NCBI GenBank assembly: GCA_023457615.1
Contig: JAEWKY010000277.1
Span: 1 to 16,471 of the forward strand
Length of the DNA: 16,471 bases
Reading direction: 5' to 3'
Origin: Actinomycetes bacterium
GTDB taxonomy: Bacteria > Actinomycetota > Actinomycetes > Actinomycetales > Microbacteriaceae
Shown: positions 8,408 to 14,029 of the stretch, piece after piece
Layout of the letters: every line of letters starts with the position of its first letter
Position numbering within the stretch: the first letter of the stretch is position 1
Program-made: the position numbers and the translations under genes
The notes under the pieces: generated by a model
The model's database searches: none
What the model saw: the letters and a program-made list of their open reading frames with translations, nothing else
Told to the model about the DNA's origin: nothing

Positions 8408-9193
8408 TCAGACCGAGCCGCCGTCGCCGATCAGGCAGCCGTCTCCCCACTCGCCCGGCAGCACCCAGCCGAACTCGGTCGCGAGCCGCTGAGCCGACGA
8501 CGAGAGCTGGATGACGCAGTCGCGCCAGCGGATGTCGACCGTCGAGTCGGCGTCCGACTCGAACCCGAAGAGCCCCCGCGCGAGCTGCGCGTCGAGGTCG
8601 TTGCGGTCGTTCACGTCGGGCTCGCCGAGCAGGAGGCTGAGGAACTCCCCGTCGCCGGGCCCGGTCATGACGGGCACCGTGCAGCCGAACATCCCGGGCT
8701 CGTCGGTGCTCGGGGCGACGCCCGCGCCCTCGCCGATCGACGCGATCTGACCGCCCGCCGAGACGGCGAACGTCATGCCGTCGGGCCAGTCGCCGTCGAC
8801 GTCGAGCCGCGAGACGAGCACGCCCGTCGGCTCGAAGCCCGTGAAGATGTCGAGCTGCGACTCGATCGCGTTCGGGCACTCGTCGAGCACCGCCTGGAAC
8901 TCCGCGGGGGCCGTCGCCTTCGTCGCCGCGCGCAGGAACGTGAGCTGCAGCCGCACCTCCTCGCCGTCGGCCTCGGCCACGGCGGAGACCCGGAGGAAGG
9001 CGCTGCCCGGGAGGCCGCCGATCGCGGTCGGCTCGACGGGAGCCGAGGTCTCGACCGGCGGTGCCGCGGTCGGCGTCGGCGACTCGATCGTCGGCGTGGG
9101 GGCGGGGGTGCCGCCCGTGCCGCAGCCGACGAGCACGACGGCGGCGGCGAGCGCGGTGAAACCGGCGGAGGAGGCTCTCATCGTGCGGCGCAT
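8408..9193 (-). CDS. Lipoprotein of unknown function, third gene of the cell-wall hydrolase operon
   Basis: 261 residues from ATG 9193; an ATG at 9181 (MRASSAG) is an alternative. Arg residues at 2, 3 and 6, a hydrophobic stretch and the lipobox LVGC with Cys24 mark a secreted lipoprotein. A Pro/Thr-rich spacer of about 30 residues follows (GTPAPTPTIESPTPTAAPPV), then a folded domain of about 190 residues. That domain has four cysteines (in DECPN, FGCTV, RDCVIQ, GDGCLI), which could form disulfides outside the cell. I do not recognise the domain. The gene begins 12 nt after the NlpC/P60 stop, so it is probably co-transcribed with the two hydrolases. A role as envelope partner or regulator of the hydrolases is only an inference from position. 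Confidence 0.85.
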   Translation of the reverse strand: MRRTMRASSAGFTALAAAVVLVGCGTGGTPAPTPTIESPTPTAAPPVETSAPVEPTAIGGLPGSAFLRVSAVAEADGEEVRLQLTFLRAATKATAPAEFQAVLDECPNAIESQLDIFTGFEPTGVLVSRLDVDGDWPDGMTFAVSAGGQIASIGEGAGVAPSTDEPGMFGCTVPVMTGPGDGEFLSLLLGEPDVNDRNDLDAQLARGLFGFESDADSTVDIRWRDCVIQLSSSAQRLATEFGWVLPGEWGDGCLIGDGGSV

Positions 9194-9205
9194 CCCCCGA
9201 TTCTG

Positions 9206-10483
9206 TCAGCCGGTGGGCCTGCCCGCGTAGGGGACGAGGTCGCCGTAGCGCACATTCACGATCCGCACGGGGGCCGAGGGGTTGGGCGCCTCGATCATCT
9301 TGCCGTTCCCGAGGTAGATCGTGACGTGGTACTTGCGCGGGTTCGAGGCCGAGCCGCCGTCGGAGTAGAACAGCAGGTCACCGCGCTGCATCTGCGCGAG
9401 CGGCACGAGGCGCCCGAGGGAGGACATCCTGTTGTACTGGTCGGTCGAGGAGTGCGTGCCGACGTAGACGCCCGCGGCGGCGTAGGAGGCCTTCGTGAGC
9501 CCCGAGCAGTCCCAGGCGTCGGGACCCATCCCGCCGAGCTGGTAGCGGTCGCCGACCTGGGCGGTGGCGAACGCGATCGCGGTCTCCACCGCGCTCGGCA
9601 CCGGCGGCGCGACGGGCGGGGTCACCGGGGCCTCCGGGGTCGTCGGCGGCGTGCTCGGCGGCACGGACGGGGTGCCGGGACCCGTCGGGGTCGTCGGATC
9701 GCCCGGGTTCGTCGGCGACGACGGCGGGTTCGCCGCGAGACCCTCCTGGTACTCCCGCTCGACCTCGAGCGTCGTGCCCTTGAGCGCGGCGAGCTGCGCG
9801 AGCATCCTGTCGACGTCGGCGCGTTGCGCGTCCGCCTTCTGCTGCGCCGCGTCGGCCGCGTCCTGCGCGGTGTCGCGCGCCTCCTCCGCGTCGTCGGCGA
9901 GCCGCTGCCGCTGCCGCTCGGCCACACGCGCATCCGTCGCGAGCGCCTCCGCGGTCTTCTTGTCGTAGATCGCCTGGGTCAGCATGGCGGCGGAGGCCGA
10001 CGACAGCCGGTCGGCCATCCCGAGCCGGCGCAGCAGGGCGTCGGTGTCGTCGGCCGAGCCGAGCAGCAGCCCGAGCGTCACGTCGCCGGCGCCGCCGCGG
10101 GCCAGCTGCGCGACCAGCACCGCCACGCGCTGCTCGGACTCGTCGGCCTTCGTCTGCGCGGCATCCGCCTGCCCGGTGAGCCGGTCGAGCTTCGCGGTCG
10201 CGGCGTCGAGGGCGTCCTGCGCGAGGTGGAACTCCTCGGCGAGCTCGAGCGCGGCGCGGTTGTACTCCGCGGCATCGGCCTCGAGGCGGATGAGGATGCC
10301 CTCGATCTCGTCGACCTTCGCCTGGGCGCTGGCCTCGTCGCGGCGGGCCTGCTCGACCTCGTCCCAGGTCGGGTAGTCGGGCTGGCGCAGCGCCATCGCC
10401 GCCGTCGGGTTCGCGAAGGCGAGCAGGAGCGTCGCGGGCACCCCCGCCGCGACCGCCCGCCTCCGGCGCTTGCCGTCAGCCAT
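9206..10483 (-). CDS. Secreted NlpC/P60 family peptidoglycan endopeptidase with coiled-coil domain
   Basis: 425 residues from ATG 10483, preceded by AGGGGGGA 4 nt upstream. The parts are: a signal peptide (about 1-31, with RRRR then a hydrophobic run), a motif DYPTWDEV at 36-43, a long Ala/Glu/Asp-rich coiled coil (about 44-248), a Pro/Thr/Ser linker (about 252-297), and a C-terminal NlpC/P60 domain. The catalytic residues are visible: Cys326 in WDCSGL, His386 in YHVTIYLGNG, and Glu398 in MIEAP, the same His-to-Glu spacing I recall for mycobacterial RipA. Such enzymes cut peptidoglycan stem peptides, often during cell separation. The coiled coil resembles the regulatory domains of RipA/CwlO/PcsB-type hydrolases, which keep the active site blocked until activated. 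It follows the M23 gene by 22 nt, and its N-terminal domain is homologous to that protein's. Confidence 0.93.
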   Translation of the reverse strand: MADGKRRRRAVAAGVPATLLLAFANPTAAMALRQPDYPTWDEVEQARRDEASAQAKVDEIEGILIRLEADAAEYNRAALELAEEFHLAQDALDAATAKLDRLTGQADAAQTKADESEQRVAVLVAQLARGGAGDVTLGLLLGSADDTDALLRRLGMADRLSSASAAMLTQAIYDKKTAEALATDARVAERQRQRLADDAEEARDTAQDAADAAQQKADAQRADVDRMLAQLAALKGTTLEVEREYQEGLAANPPSSPTNPGDPTTPTGPGTPSVPPSTPPTTPEAPVTPPVAPPVPSAVETAIAFATAQVGDRYQLGGMGPDAWDCSGLTKASYAAAGVYVGTHSSTDQYNRMSSLGRLVPLAQMQRGDLLFYSDGGSASNPRKYHVTIYLGNGKMIEAPNPSAPVRIVNVRYGDLVPYAGRPTG

Positions 10484-10505
10484 GAAATCCCCCCTCGCCA
10501 GAGCG

Positions 10506-11756
10506 CTAGCCGATGGCCGCGCCCTGGTTGCGCATGTACGGCACCGGGTCGGTGACCTGACCGTTCACGCGGATGATGAAGTGCAGGTGGCATCCGGTCG
10601 ACTGACCCGTCGAGCCGACCTTCGCGATCTGCTGACCGGGACCGACCTGCTGCCCGATGGACACGCCGATCCCGCCGGCCTGGATGTGGGCGTAGCCCGA
10701 ACCCGTGCCGTCGCCGTGATCGATCGCGACGTAGTAGCCCCAGCTGTCGAGCCAGCCGGCGTAGGTGACGGTGCCGCCATGGGCCGCGCGGATCGGAGCC
10801 CCGCAGCCGCCGCCCGCGAGGTCGGTGCCCGTGTGCAGCTGCCAGACGTGCGACACCGGGTTGAACCGGCGGCCGAAGTGCGACGTGATGTAGCCCGAGT
10901 GCGGCCGGGCGTAGCCGGTCTGGCTGATCTGCCCCTCGGCGCCCGTGCCCCACTGCGCGACGACGCCGGCGTTGTACTCGGCGGTCGTCGCCTCGCGGAG
11001 GCCGGCGAGGTACTCGATGCGCGAGCGCACCTCGTTGATCTCCTTCTCGGTCTGCGCGAGCTTCTCGGCGGCTGCCGTCGCGGCGGCCTGGGCCTCCTGC
11101 AACGCCTTCTCCGCGACGAGACGCAGCTCCTCGAGGATGGCCTGGGCGACCTCGGCCTGGTCGGCGAGCGCGTCGGCGGTGTTCCGCAGCTCGAGCGCCT
11201 TCGTGTAGAGCCCGGCGTAGCGCTCGCCGAGCACGCGGCTGATCTCGAGCCGGTTCAGCAGCACGTCGGGCGAGCCGGGGGTGGTGAAGAGGCGCGGCGT
11301 GAGGTCGGAGCCCGCGCCGCCCTTGCTCATCTCGGCGATCACCTGGGCCGCGACGGCGTAGGCCTCGTCGGCCTCCTGCTGCGCGGCCGCCGTCTGGTCG
11401 AGGAGCGCCTGCGTGATGACGCTCTGCTCGTCGAAGGCCTGCAGCGCCTTCGCGTAGATCTCGCCCTTCGCGTCGGCCTCGTCCTGCGTGCGCTGCGCCT
11501 CGTCCTGGAGCCCCTGGAGCTGACCCTCGAGGCTCGCACGCAGCGCCTTCGCGGCGGCCTCGTTCCGCTGCGCGGCGACGACGTCGTCCCACGACGGGTA
11601 GTCGGCGGTGACGACCGAGTAGGCGGGCGCGGGCGCGAGGATCCCGGCGACGGGGAGGAGCGCGAGGGCGAAGGCCCCGGCGAGCACGCGGATGCCGCGC
11701 GCGACGCCGTGAGTGCGTCCCGCGTCGCGAGCCCCCCGGCCGGACGTGCGTCCCAT
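10506..11756 (-). CDS. Secreted M23 (LytM-type) metallopeptidase with coiled-coil domain
   Basis: 416 residues from ATG 11756, with AGGGGA 5 nt upstream. A basic N-terminus and hydrophobic run (about 23-46) form a signal peptide. The mature protein begins with TADYPSWDDV (50-59) and continues as a coiled coil to about residue 265. The C-terminal M23 domain has the zinc ligands His308 and Asp312 (HTGTD) and the HLH motif with His390 and His392 (GCHLHF), plus His357 in GYAHI, so it should be an active metal-dependent peptidase rather than an inactive activator such as EnvC or NlpD. The layout (coiled coil then LytM) resembles EnvC/MepA-like proteins. It is the first gene of an operon with an NlpC/P60 hydrolase and a lipoprotein, and the two hydrolases share their N-terminal domain. 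Confidence 0.93.
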   Translation of the reverse strand: MGRTSGRGARDAGRTHGVARGIRVLAGAFALALLPVAGILAPAPAYSVVTADYPSWDDVVAAQRNEAAAKALRASLEGQLQGLQDEAQRTQDEADAKGEIYAKALQAFDEQSVITQALLDQTAAAQQEADEAYAVAAQVIAEMSKGGAGSDLTPRLFTTPGSPDVLLNRLEISRVLGERYAGLYTKALELRNTADALADQAEVAQAILEELRLVAEKALQEAQAAATAAAEKLAQTEKEINEVRSRIEYLAGLREATTAEYNAGVVAQWGTGAEGQISQTGYARPHSGYITSHFGRRFNPVSHVWQLHTGTDLAGGGCGAPIRAAHGGTVTYAGWLDSWGYYVAIDHGDGTGSGYAHIQAGGIGVSIGQQVGPGQQIAKVGSTGQSTGCHLHFIIRVNGQVTDPVPYMRNQGAAIG

Positions 11757-11782
11757 GTGAATCCCCTGTCTTCCCGCAGCCG

Positions 11783-11795
11783 GTCACGCCGTCAC
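11783..11795. promoter_or_regulatory. Direct repeat GTCAC-N3-GTCAC upstream of the M23 gene
   Basis: GTCAC occurs at 11783-11787 and 11791-11795, 27-39 bp before the M23 start. From memory, mycobacterial MtrA binds direct repeats of a GTCACAgcg type, and MtrA controls cell-wall hydrolase genes in Mycobacterium and Corynebacterium. This makes it a candidate response-regulator site, but only by resemblance. Confidence 0.3.
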
Positions 11796-11811
11796 AGGAA
11801 CAACACCGGCA

Positions 11812-11817
11812 ACACTA
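11812..11817 (-). promoter_or_regulatory. Candidate -10 element for the hydrolase operon
   Basis: Minus-strand TAGTGT (TANNNT type) lies in the low-GC, AAC-rich part of the 189-bp divergent gap 11757-11945. A start near 11805 would give a leader of about 49 nt carrying the good ribosome binding site AGGGGA of the M23 gene. No -35 with proper spacing is evident. The gap contains no other gene-like sequence. Confidence 0.3.
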
Positions 11818-11839
11818 ACAACAACCCTCAACGGCGACT

Positions 11840-11852
11840 TGAACCTAGTTCA
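11840..11852. repeat. Short inverted repeat TGAAC-CTA-GTTCA
   Basis: Two perfect 5-bp arms (11840-11844 and 11848-11852) around a 3-bp centre lie in the divergent gap between the M23 gene and the small membrane protein gene. It may be an operator for a dimeric regulator; a 5-bp arm can also arise by chance. Confidence 0.25.
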
Positions 11853-11945
11853 GGGGTCGGCCGTCGGGCGGTTCATCCGCGGGGTGTCCGGCACCTCGTC
11901 GTCAAGCCCGTTGCCGGTGCGGCGGGCCGGTCCGAGGCTCGGGTC

Positions 11946-12263
11946 ATGGATGACGTCGCCGCCCGGTCCCGCGCGGCACGCGAGCGGCAGGCCGGCCTGC
12001 TGTTCGTCGGCACCGCCCTCGTGCTGGCGGTCGCCGCCGGCGCGATGCAGATCGCGGGCTGGAGCGGCGGGCGTCTCGACAACCGCATCGAGCCGCTGTT
12101 CTGGGCCGGTGCCGTCCTCGCGGCCGCCGGCACCGGGTGCTTCGGGATCGCCGCCGTCCCGTGGCGCGTCGGAGTCGTCGGGATGCTGCGCGCGGGCATG
12201 CTGCTCTTCCTGCTCGGTCCGGTGCTCGCGGTGACGGCGGTGTTCGGTGACTACTGGATCTGA
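11946..12263 (+). CDS. Small membrane protein, first of two tandem paralogues
   Basis: 105 residues from ATG 11946 (MDDVAARSRAARERQAGLLF); no GTG or ATG occurs in the in-frame stretch just upstream. A charged N-terminus of about 15 residues is followed by three hydrophobic segments, at about 17-36, 49-69 and 79-99. The motif EPLFWAGAVLAA begins the second segment. The following gene encodes a clear paralogue with the same layout and the matching motif ERIFWTGAVLAG. I do not recognise the family and no enzymatic residue stands out. It is divergent from the M23 operon and overlaps no other gene. It is probably co-transcribed with its paralogue, which starts within or just after its stop codon. 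Confidence 0.75.
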   Translation: MDDVAARSRAARERQAGLLFVGTALVLAVAAGAMQIAGWSGGRLDNRIEPLFWAGAVLAAAGTGCFGIAAVPWRVGVVGMLRAGMLLFLLGPVLAVTAVFGDYWI

Positions 12264-12270
12264 GGAGCGC

Positions 12271-12621
12271 GTGTCCGGCGACCGGGTGCTGAGCGAGCGG
12301 CTGCTCCGGGAGCGGGCCGAGCGCTCGGCGCACGTGGTCTTCGCGGTGGCCGCGCTCGCGACCGCGATCGTGTGCGGCGGCGTGATCGTCTCGGGCTGGT
12401 TCGCGGGCGTCATCACCGACTCCTACGAGCGCATCTTCTGGACCGGTGCCGTGCTCGCCGGGCTCATGAACGCCGTCCTCGCGGCCGCCGTGTGGCCCGG
12501 CGGCGACGACGATCGGCGGGTCGCGCGGCGCATGACGGCGCTCGTGCGGATCGGCCTCGCGCTGTTCGTCGTCGCCCCCGCGCTGTGCGTCGGAGCGCTC
12601 GTGGCGGACTTCTTCCTGTGA
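12271..12621 (+). CDS. Small membrane protein, second of two tandem paralogues
   Basis: 116 residues if the GTG at 12271 is used (VSGDRVLSERLLRERAERSA), which has AGGAG 3 nt upstream. The GTG at 12247 would add eight residues and overlap the previous gene by 17 nt but lacks a ribosome binding site. A charged N-terminal region is followed by three hydrophobic segments (about 21-45, 56-75 and 91-115). Similarity to the preceding gene runs over the whole length: RERAERSAHVVF with RERQAGLLF, SGWFAG with AGWSGG, RIFWTGAVLAG with PLFWAGAVLAA, and endings VADFFL and FGDYWI. A charged loop (PGGDDDRRVARRM) between the last two helices is longer than in the first copy. Function unknown. Confidence 0.72.
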   Translation: MSGDRVLSERLLRERAERSAHVVFAVAALATAIVCGGVIVSGWFAGVITDSYERIFWTGAVLAGLMNAVLAAAVWPGGDDDRRVARRMTALVRIGLALFVVAPALCVGALVADFFL

Positions 12622-12631
12622 CCGCCGTCGA

Positions 12632-12661
12632 TTGGCGTTTCCGCCGCGCCGAACGTATGCT
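12632..12661 (+). promoter_or_regulatory. Promoter of the tRNA cluster
   Basis: TTGGCG (12632-12637) and TATGCT (12656-12661) are separated by 18 bp, the best two-box sigma-70-type promoter in the window. Transcription would start near 12668, about 22 nt before tRNA-Glu, and cover the following tRNAs. Confidence 0.6.
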
Positions 12662-12689
12662 TGACCGTCGGTTGCTGTGCGACGAGCGC

Positions 12690-12762
12690 GGCCCCATCGT
12701 TTAGTGGCCTAGGACACCGCCCTTTCACGGCGGCAGCACGGGTTCGAATCCCGTTGGGGTCA
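12690..12762 (+). tRNA. tRNA-Glu (anticodon TTC)
   Basis: 73 nt without encoded CCA. The acceptor stem pairs GGCCCCA (12690-12696) with TGGGGTC (12755-12761) with one G-U pair, and the discriminator base is A. The anticodon stem CCGCC/GGCGG holds the loop CTTTCAC with anticodon TTC. The T arm ACGGG-TTCGAAT-CCCGT is canonical. The CCA end must be added after transcription. Confidence 0.97.
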
Positions 12763-12797
12763 CTGTTCGGATCGGCAACACATAACTGAAGATGCAT

Positions 12798-12871
12798 GGC
12801 CCTGTAGCGCAGTTGGTTAGCGTGCCGCCCTGTCACGGCGGAGGTCGCGGGTTCAAGTCCCGTCAGGGTCG
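12798..12871 (+). tRNA. tRNA-Asp (anticodon GTC)
   Basis: 74 nt without encoded CCA, 35 nt after tRNA-Glu. The acceptor stem pairs GGCCCTG (12798-12804) with CAGGGTC (12864-12870), with G as discriminator, as expected for Asp. The anticodon loop CTGTCAC carries GTC between CCGCC and GGCGG, and the T loop is TTCAAGT. Confidence 0.97.
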
Positions 12872-12878
12872 CGGATGG

Positions 12879-12905
12879 GAGCCTCTCCTCACGGGGAGGC
12901 TCTTT
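12879..12905 (+). terminator. Intrinsic terminator-like hairpin after tRNA-Asp
   Basis: A 10-bp stem (12879-12888 with 12893-12902, one T-G pair) encloses the loop TCAC and is followed by TTT. It lies 7 nt after tRNA-Asp and 27 nt before tRNA-Phe. No clear promoter is seen for tRNA-Phe in between, so termination may be partial. Confidence 0.7.
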
Positions 12906-12932
12906 CCACACCGGTCAGCAATGGCCACGAGA

Positions 12933-13005
12933 GGCTCTGTAGCTCAGTTGGTAGAGCGTCCGACTGAAAATCGGAAGGTCACCGGATCGACGCCGGTCGG
13001 AGCCA
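12933..13005 (+). tRNA. tRNA-Phe (anticodon GAA)
   Basis: 73 nt without encoded CCA. The acceptor stem pairs GGCTCTG (12933-12939) with CGGAGCC (12998-13004) with one T-G pair; the discriminator is A. The anticodon stem TCCGA/TCGGA holds CTGAAAA with anticodon GAA. The T stem ACCGG/CCGGT is perfect, but its loop reads ATCGACG, with A instead of the nearly universal T at position 54. All else looks functional. Confidence 0.95.
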
Positions 13006-13010
13006 CGACG

Positions 13011-13038
13011 AGAACCCCTGGGAGACCGGGGGTTCTGT
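13011..13038 (+). terminator. Terminator hairpin after tRNA-Phe
   Basis: An 11-bp stem (13011-13021 with 13026-13036, one T-G pair) is capped by a GAGA tetraloop, starting 6 nt after the tRNA. The T-rich side is weak (TTCTGT), which is common for hairpin terminators in high-GC actinobacteria. Confidence 0.65.
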
Positions 13039-13075
13039 CATGTCCGGGGTCAGCCGGGTCTGGCACGATGGCGGC

Positions 13076-13348
13076 GTGGATCCCCGGCGCAGCCCGCTCT
13101 CCGACCGCGTGATCGTCGTGCTCAACCGGTTCGACCCGATGGCTCTCCTGCCCGGCCGCGACGGGGAGGCGCCGCACGAAGAGTACGACCCCGAGGCGCG
13201 CGACTACGCCCACCTCCTGCACATCAACGGGACGATCTCCGCCGCGGAGGTCGATGACGTCTGGCAGAAGTGGTTCGACCAGCCAGTCGGCAGCGCCGAG
13301 GTCTCGCAGGCGCTCGCCGCCGAGCTCCGGGCGCTCGTCGCTCGGTGA
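13076..13348 (+). CDS. Small acidic hypothetical protein
   Basis: 90 residues from GTG 13076 (VDPRRSPLSDRVIVVLNRFD). The in-frame ATG at 13040 lies against the tRNA-Phe terminator hairpin and would add 12 residues. A CACGAT hexamer, a possible weak -10, ends 6 nt before the GTG, fitting a leaderless mRNA as in other genes here. The protein has no signal peptide or membrane segment. It contains NRFDPMALLPG, the acidic stretch EEYDPEARDYAHLLH and a hydrophobic/aromatic helix VDDVWQKWF. The pattern of Asp-Pro, then EYD, then an amphipathic helix loosely recalls small DUF1871-like or immunity-type proteins, but I cannot assign a family. Confidence 0.65.
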   Translation: MDPRRSPLSDRVIVVLNRFDPMALLPGRDGEAPHEEYDPEARDYAHLLHINGTISAAEVDDVWQKWFDQPVGSAEVSQALAAELRALVAR

Positions 13349-13415
13349 CCCACGCCGCGGGGCCTCGATCCGCTCCGGCGCGCACGCACGGGTTCCCGCG
13401 GCCGAGGGTCGCGCC

Positions 13416-13421
13416 TACGCT
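13416..13421 (+). promoter_or_regulatory. -10 element of a leaderless promoter (78-residue protein gene)
   Basis: TACGCT is followed by exactly 6 nt (GAGGGC) and the ATG at 13428. The spacing puts the transcription start on the A of the start codon. GAGGG also lies close to the ATG but too near for a usual Shine-Dalgarno. Confidence 0.5.
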
Positions 13422-13427
13422 GAGGGC

Positions 13428-13664
13428 ATGGACGGGCCTCCGCCGGAGTTCGCGACCGCCTCGGGGATCGCGACGTTCACGCCGTGCGGCGACCGGCGCT
13501 GGCGCGTCGCGATCGACGGCGACCATGTCGGCGAGCTCGTGGAGGCCGAGGGCGTCGAGCCCGAGCCGCCGAGTTGGGGGCTCAGCACCGACGACGGTCG
13601 CGACATGCCGTGGCGGGCGAGCTGGATGGCGGCTCTCGCCGATCTGTCGGGGCGCGTGTCGTGA
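13428..13664 (+). CDS. Small hypothetical protein, 78 residues
   Basis: Starts at ATG 13428 (MDGPPPEFATASGIATFTPC), 6 nt after a TACGCT -10 hexamer. It is acidic and soluble-looking, with a beta-rich N-terminal half (GIATFTPCGDRRWRVAIDGD) and four tryptophans overall, three of them in the second half (PPSWGLSTDD, MPWRASWMAAL). No signal peptide, membrane helix or known motif is seen. Its stop overlaps the GTG of the following lipoprotein gene by 4 nt (GTGA), so the two are probably translated together. The coupling and compact layout support a real gene, but the family is not recognised. Confidence 0.65.
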   Translation: MDGPPPEFATASGIATFTPCGDRRWRVAIDGDHVGELVEAEGVEPEPPSWGLSTDDGRDMPWRASWMAALADLSGRVS

Positions 13665-14017
13665 GGGTCGTCGCGATCGCGGCGGCCGCGCTGCTGCTCG
13701 CGGGATGCTCGGTGCAGCCGCTCGAGCCCGACACGGTCGCGGTCATCCCGCCGCAGAACGCGGGGATGGATGCGCTGCTCGTCGGCGCTCTCGACATCAC
13801 CGACGCATGCGTCACGGTCACGACACCCGAGGGCACGGTCACCCCGGTGTTCCCGCGCGACTCGGTCAGCTGGGACGGCGACGCGCTCGTGATCGACGGC
13901 AAGGCCCACGTCGACGGCGGGCCGGTCTGGCTCGGCGGGGGTCAGTCGGAGGTGCGCGGCGAGATGCACATCCCCGAGGGCTGCCCGACCGACGTCGTCT
14001 TCCTCGTCGCCGGCTGA
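13661..14017 (+). CDS. Small secreted lipoprotein of unknown function
   Basis: 118 residues from GTG 13661 (VRVVAIAAAALLLAGCSVQP), overlapping the previous stop as GTGA. A very short basic start, a hydrophobic core and the lipobox LAGC with Cys16 mark a lipoprotein. The mature domain of about 100 residues is beta-rich, with two further cysteines (DACVTV and EGCPTD) that could form a disulfide. It contains SWDGDALVIDGKAHVDGG, GGPVWLGGG and SEVRGEMHIPEGC. I do not recognise the fold. The upstream extension of the frame is an Arg-rich shadow of the 78-residue gene. It is convergent with the SDR gene, 12 bp away. Confidence 0.78.
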   Translation: MRVVAIAAAALLLAGCSVQPLEPDTVAVIPPQNAGMDALLVGALDITDACVTVTTPEGTVTPVFPRDSVSWDGDALVIDGKAHVDGGPVWLGGGQSEVRGEMHIPEGCPTDVVFLVAG

Positions 14018-14029
14018 GGTCGTCGTCGA

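Noticed and set aside
11757..11945. c-di-AMP (ydaO-type) riboswitch before the M23/NlpC operon, where such riboswitches often occur in actinobacteria
   Set aside because: The gap is too short for the full riboswitch, and I could not find its conserved blocks or stems.
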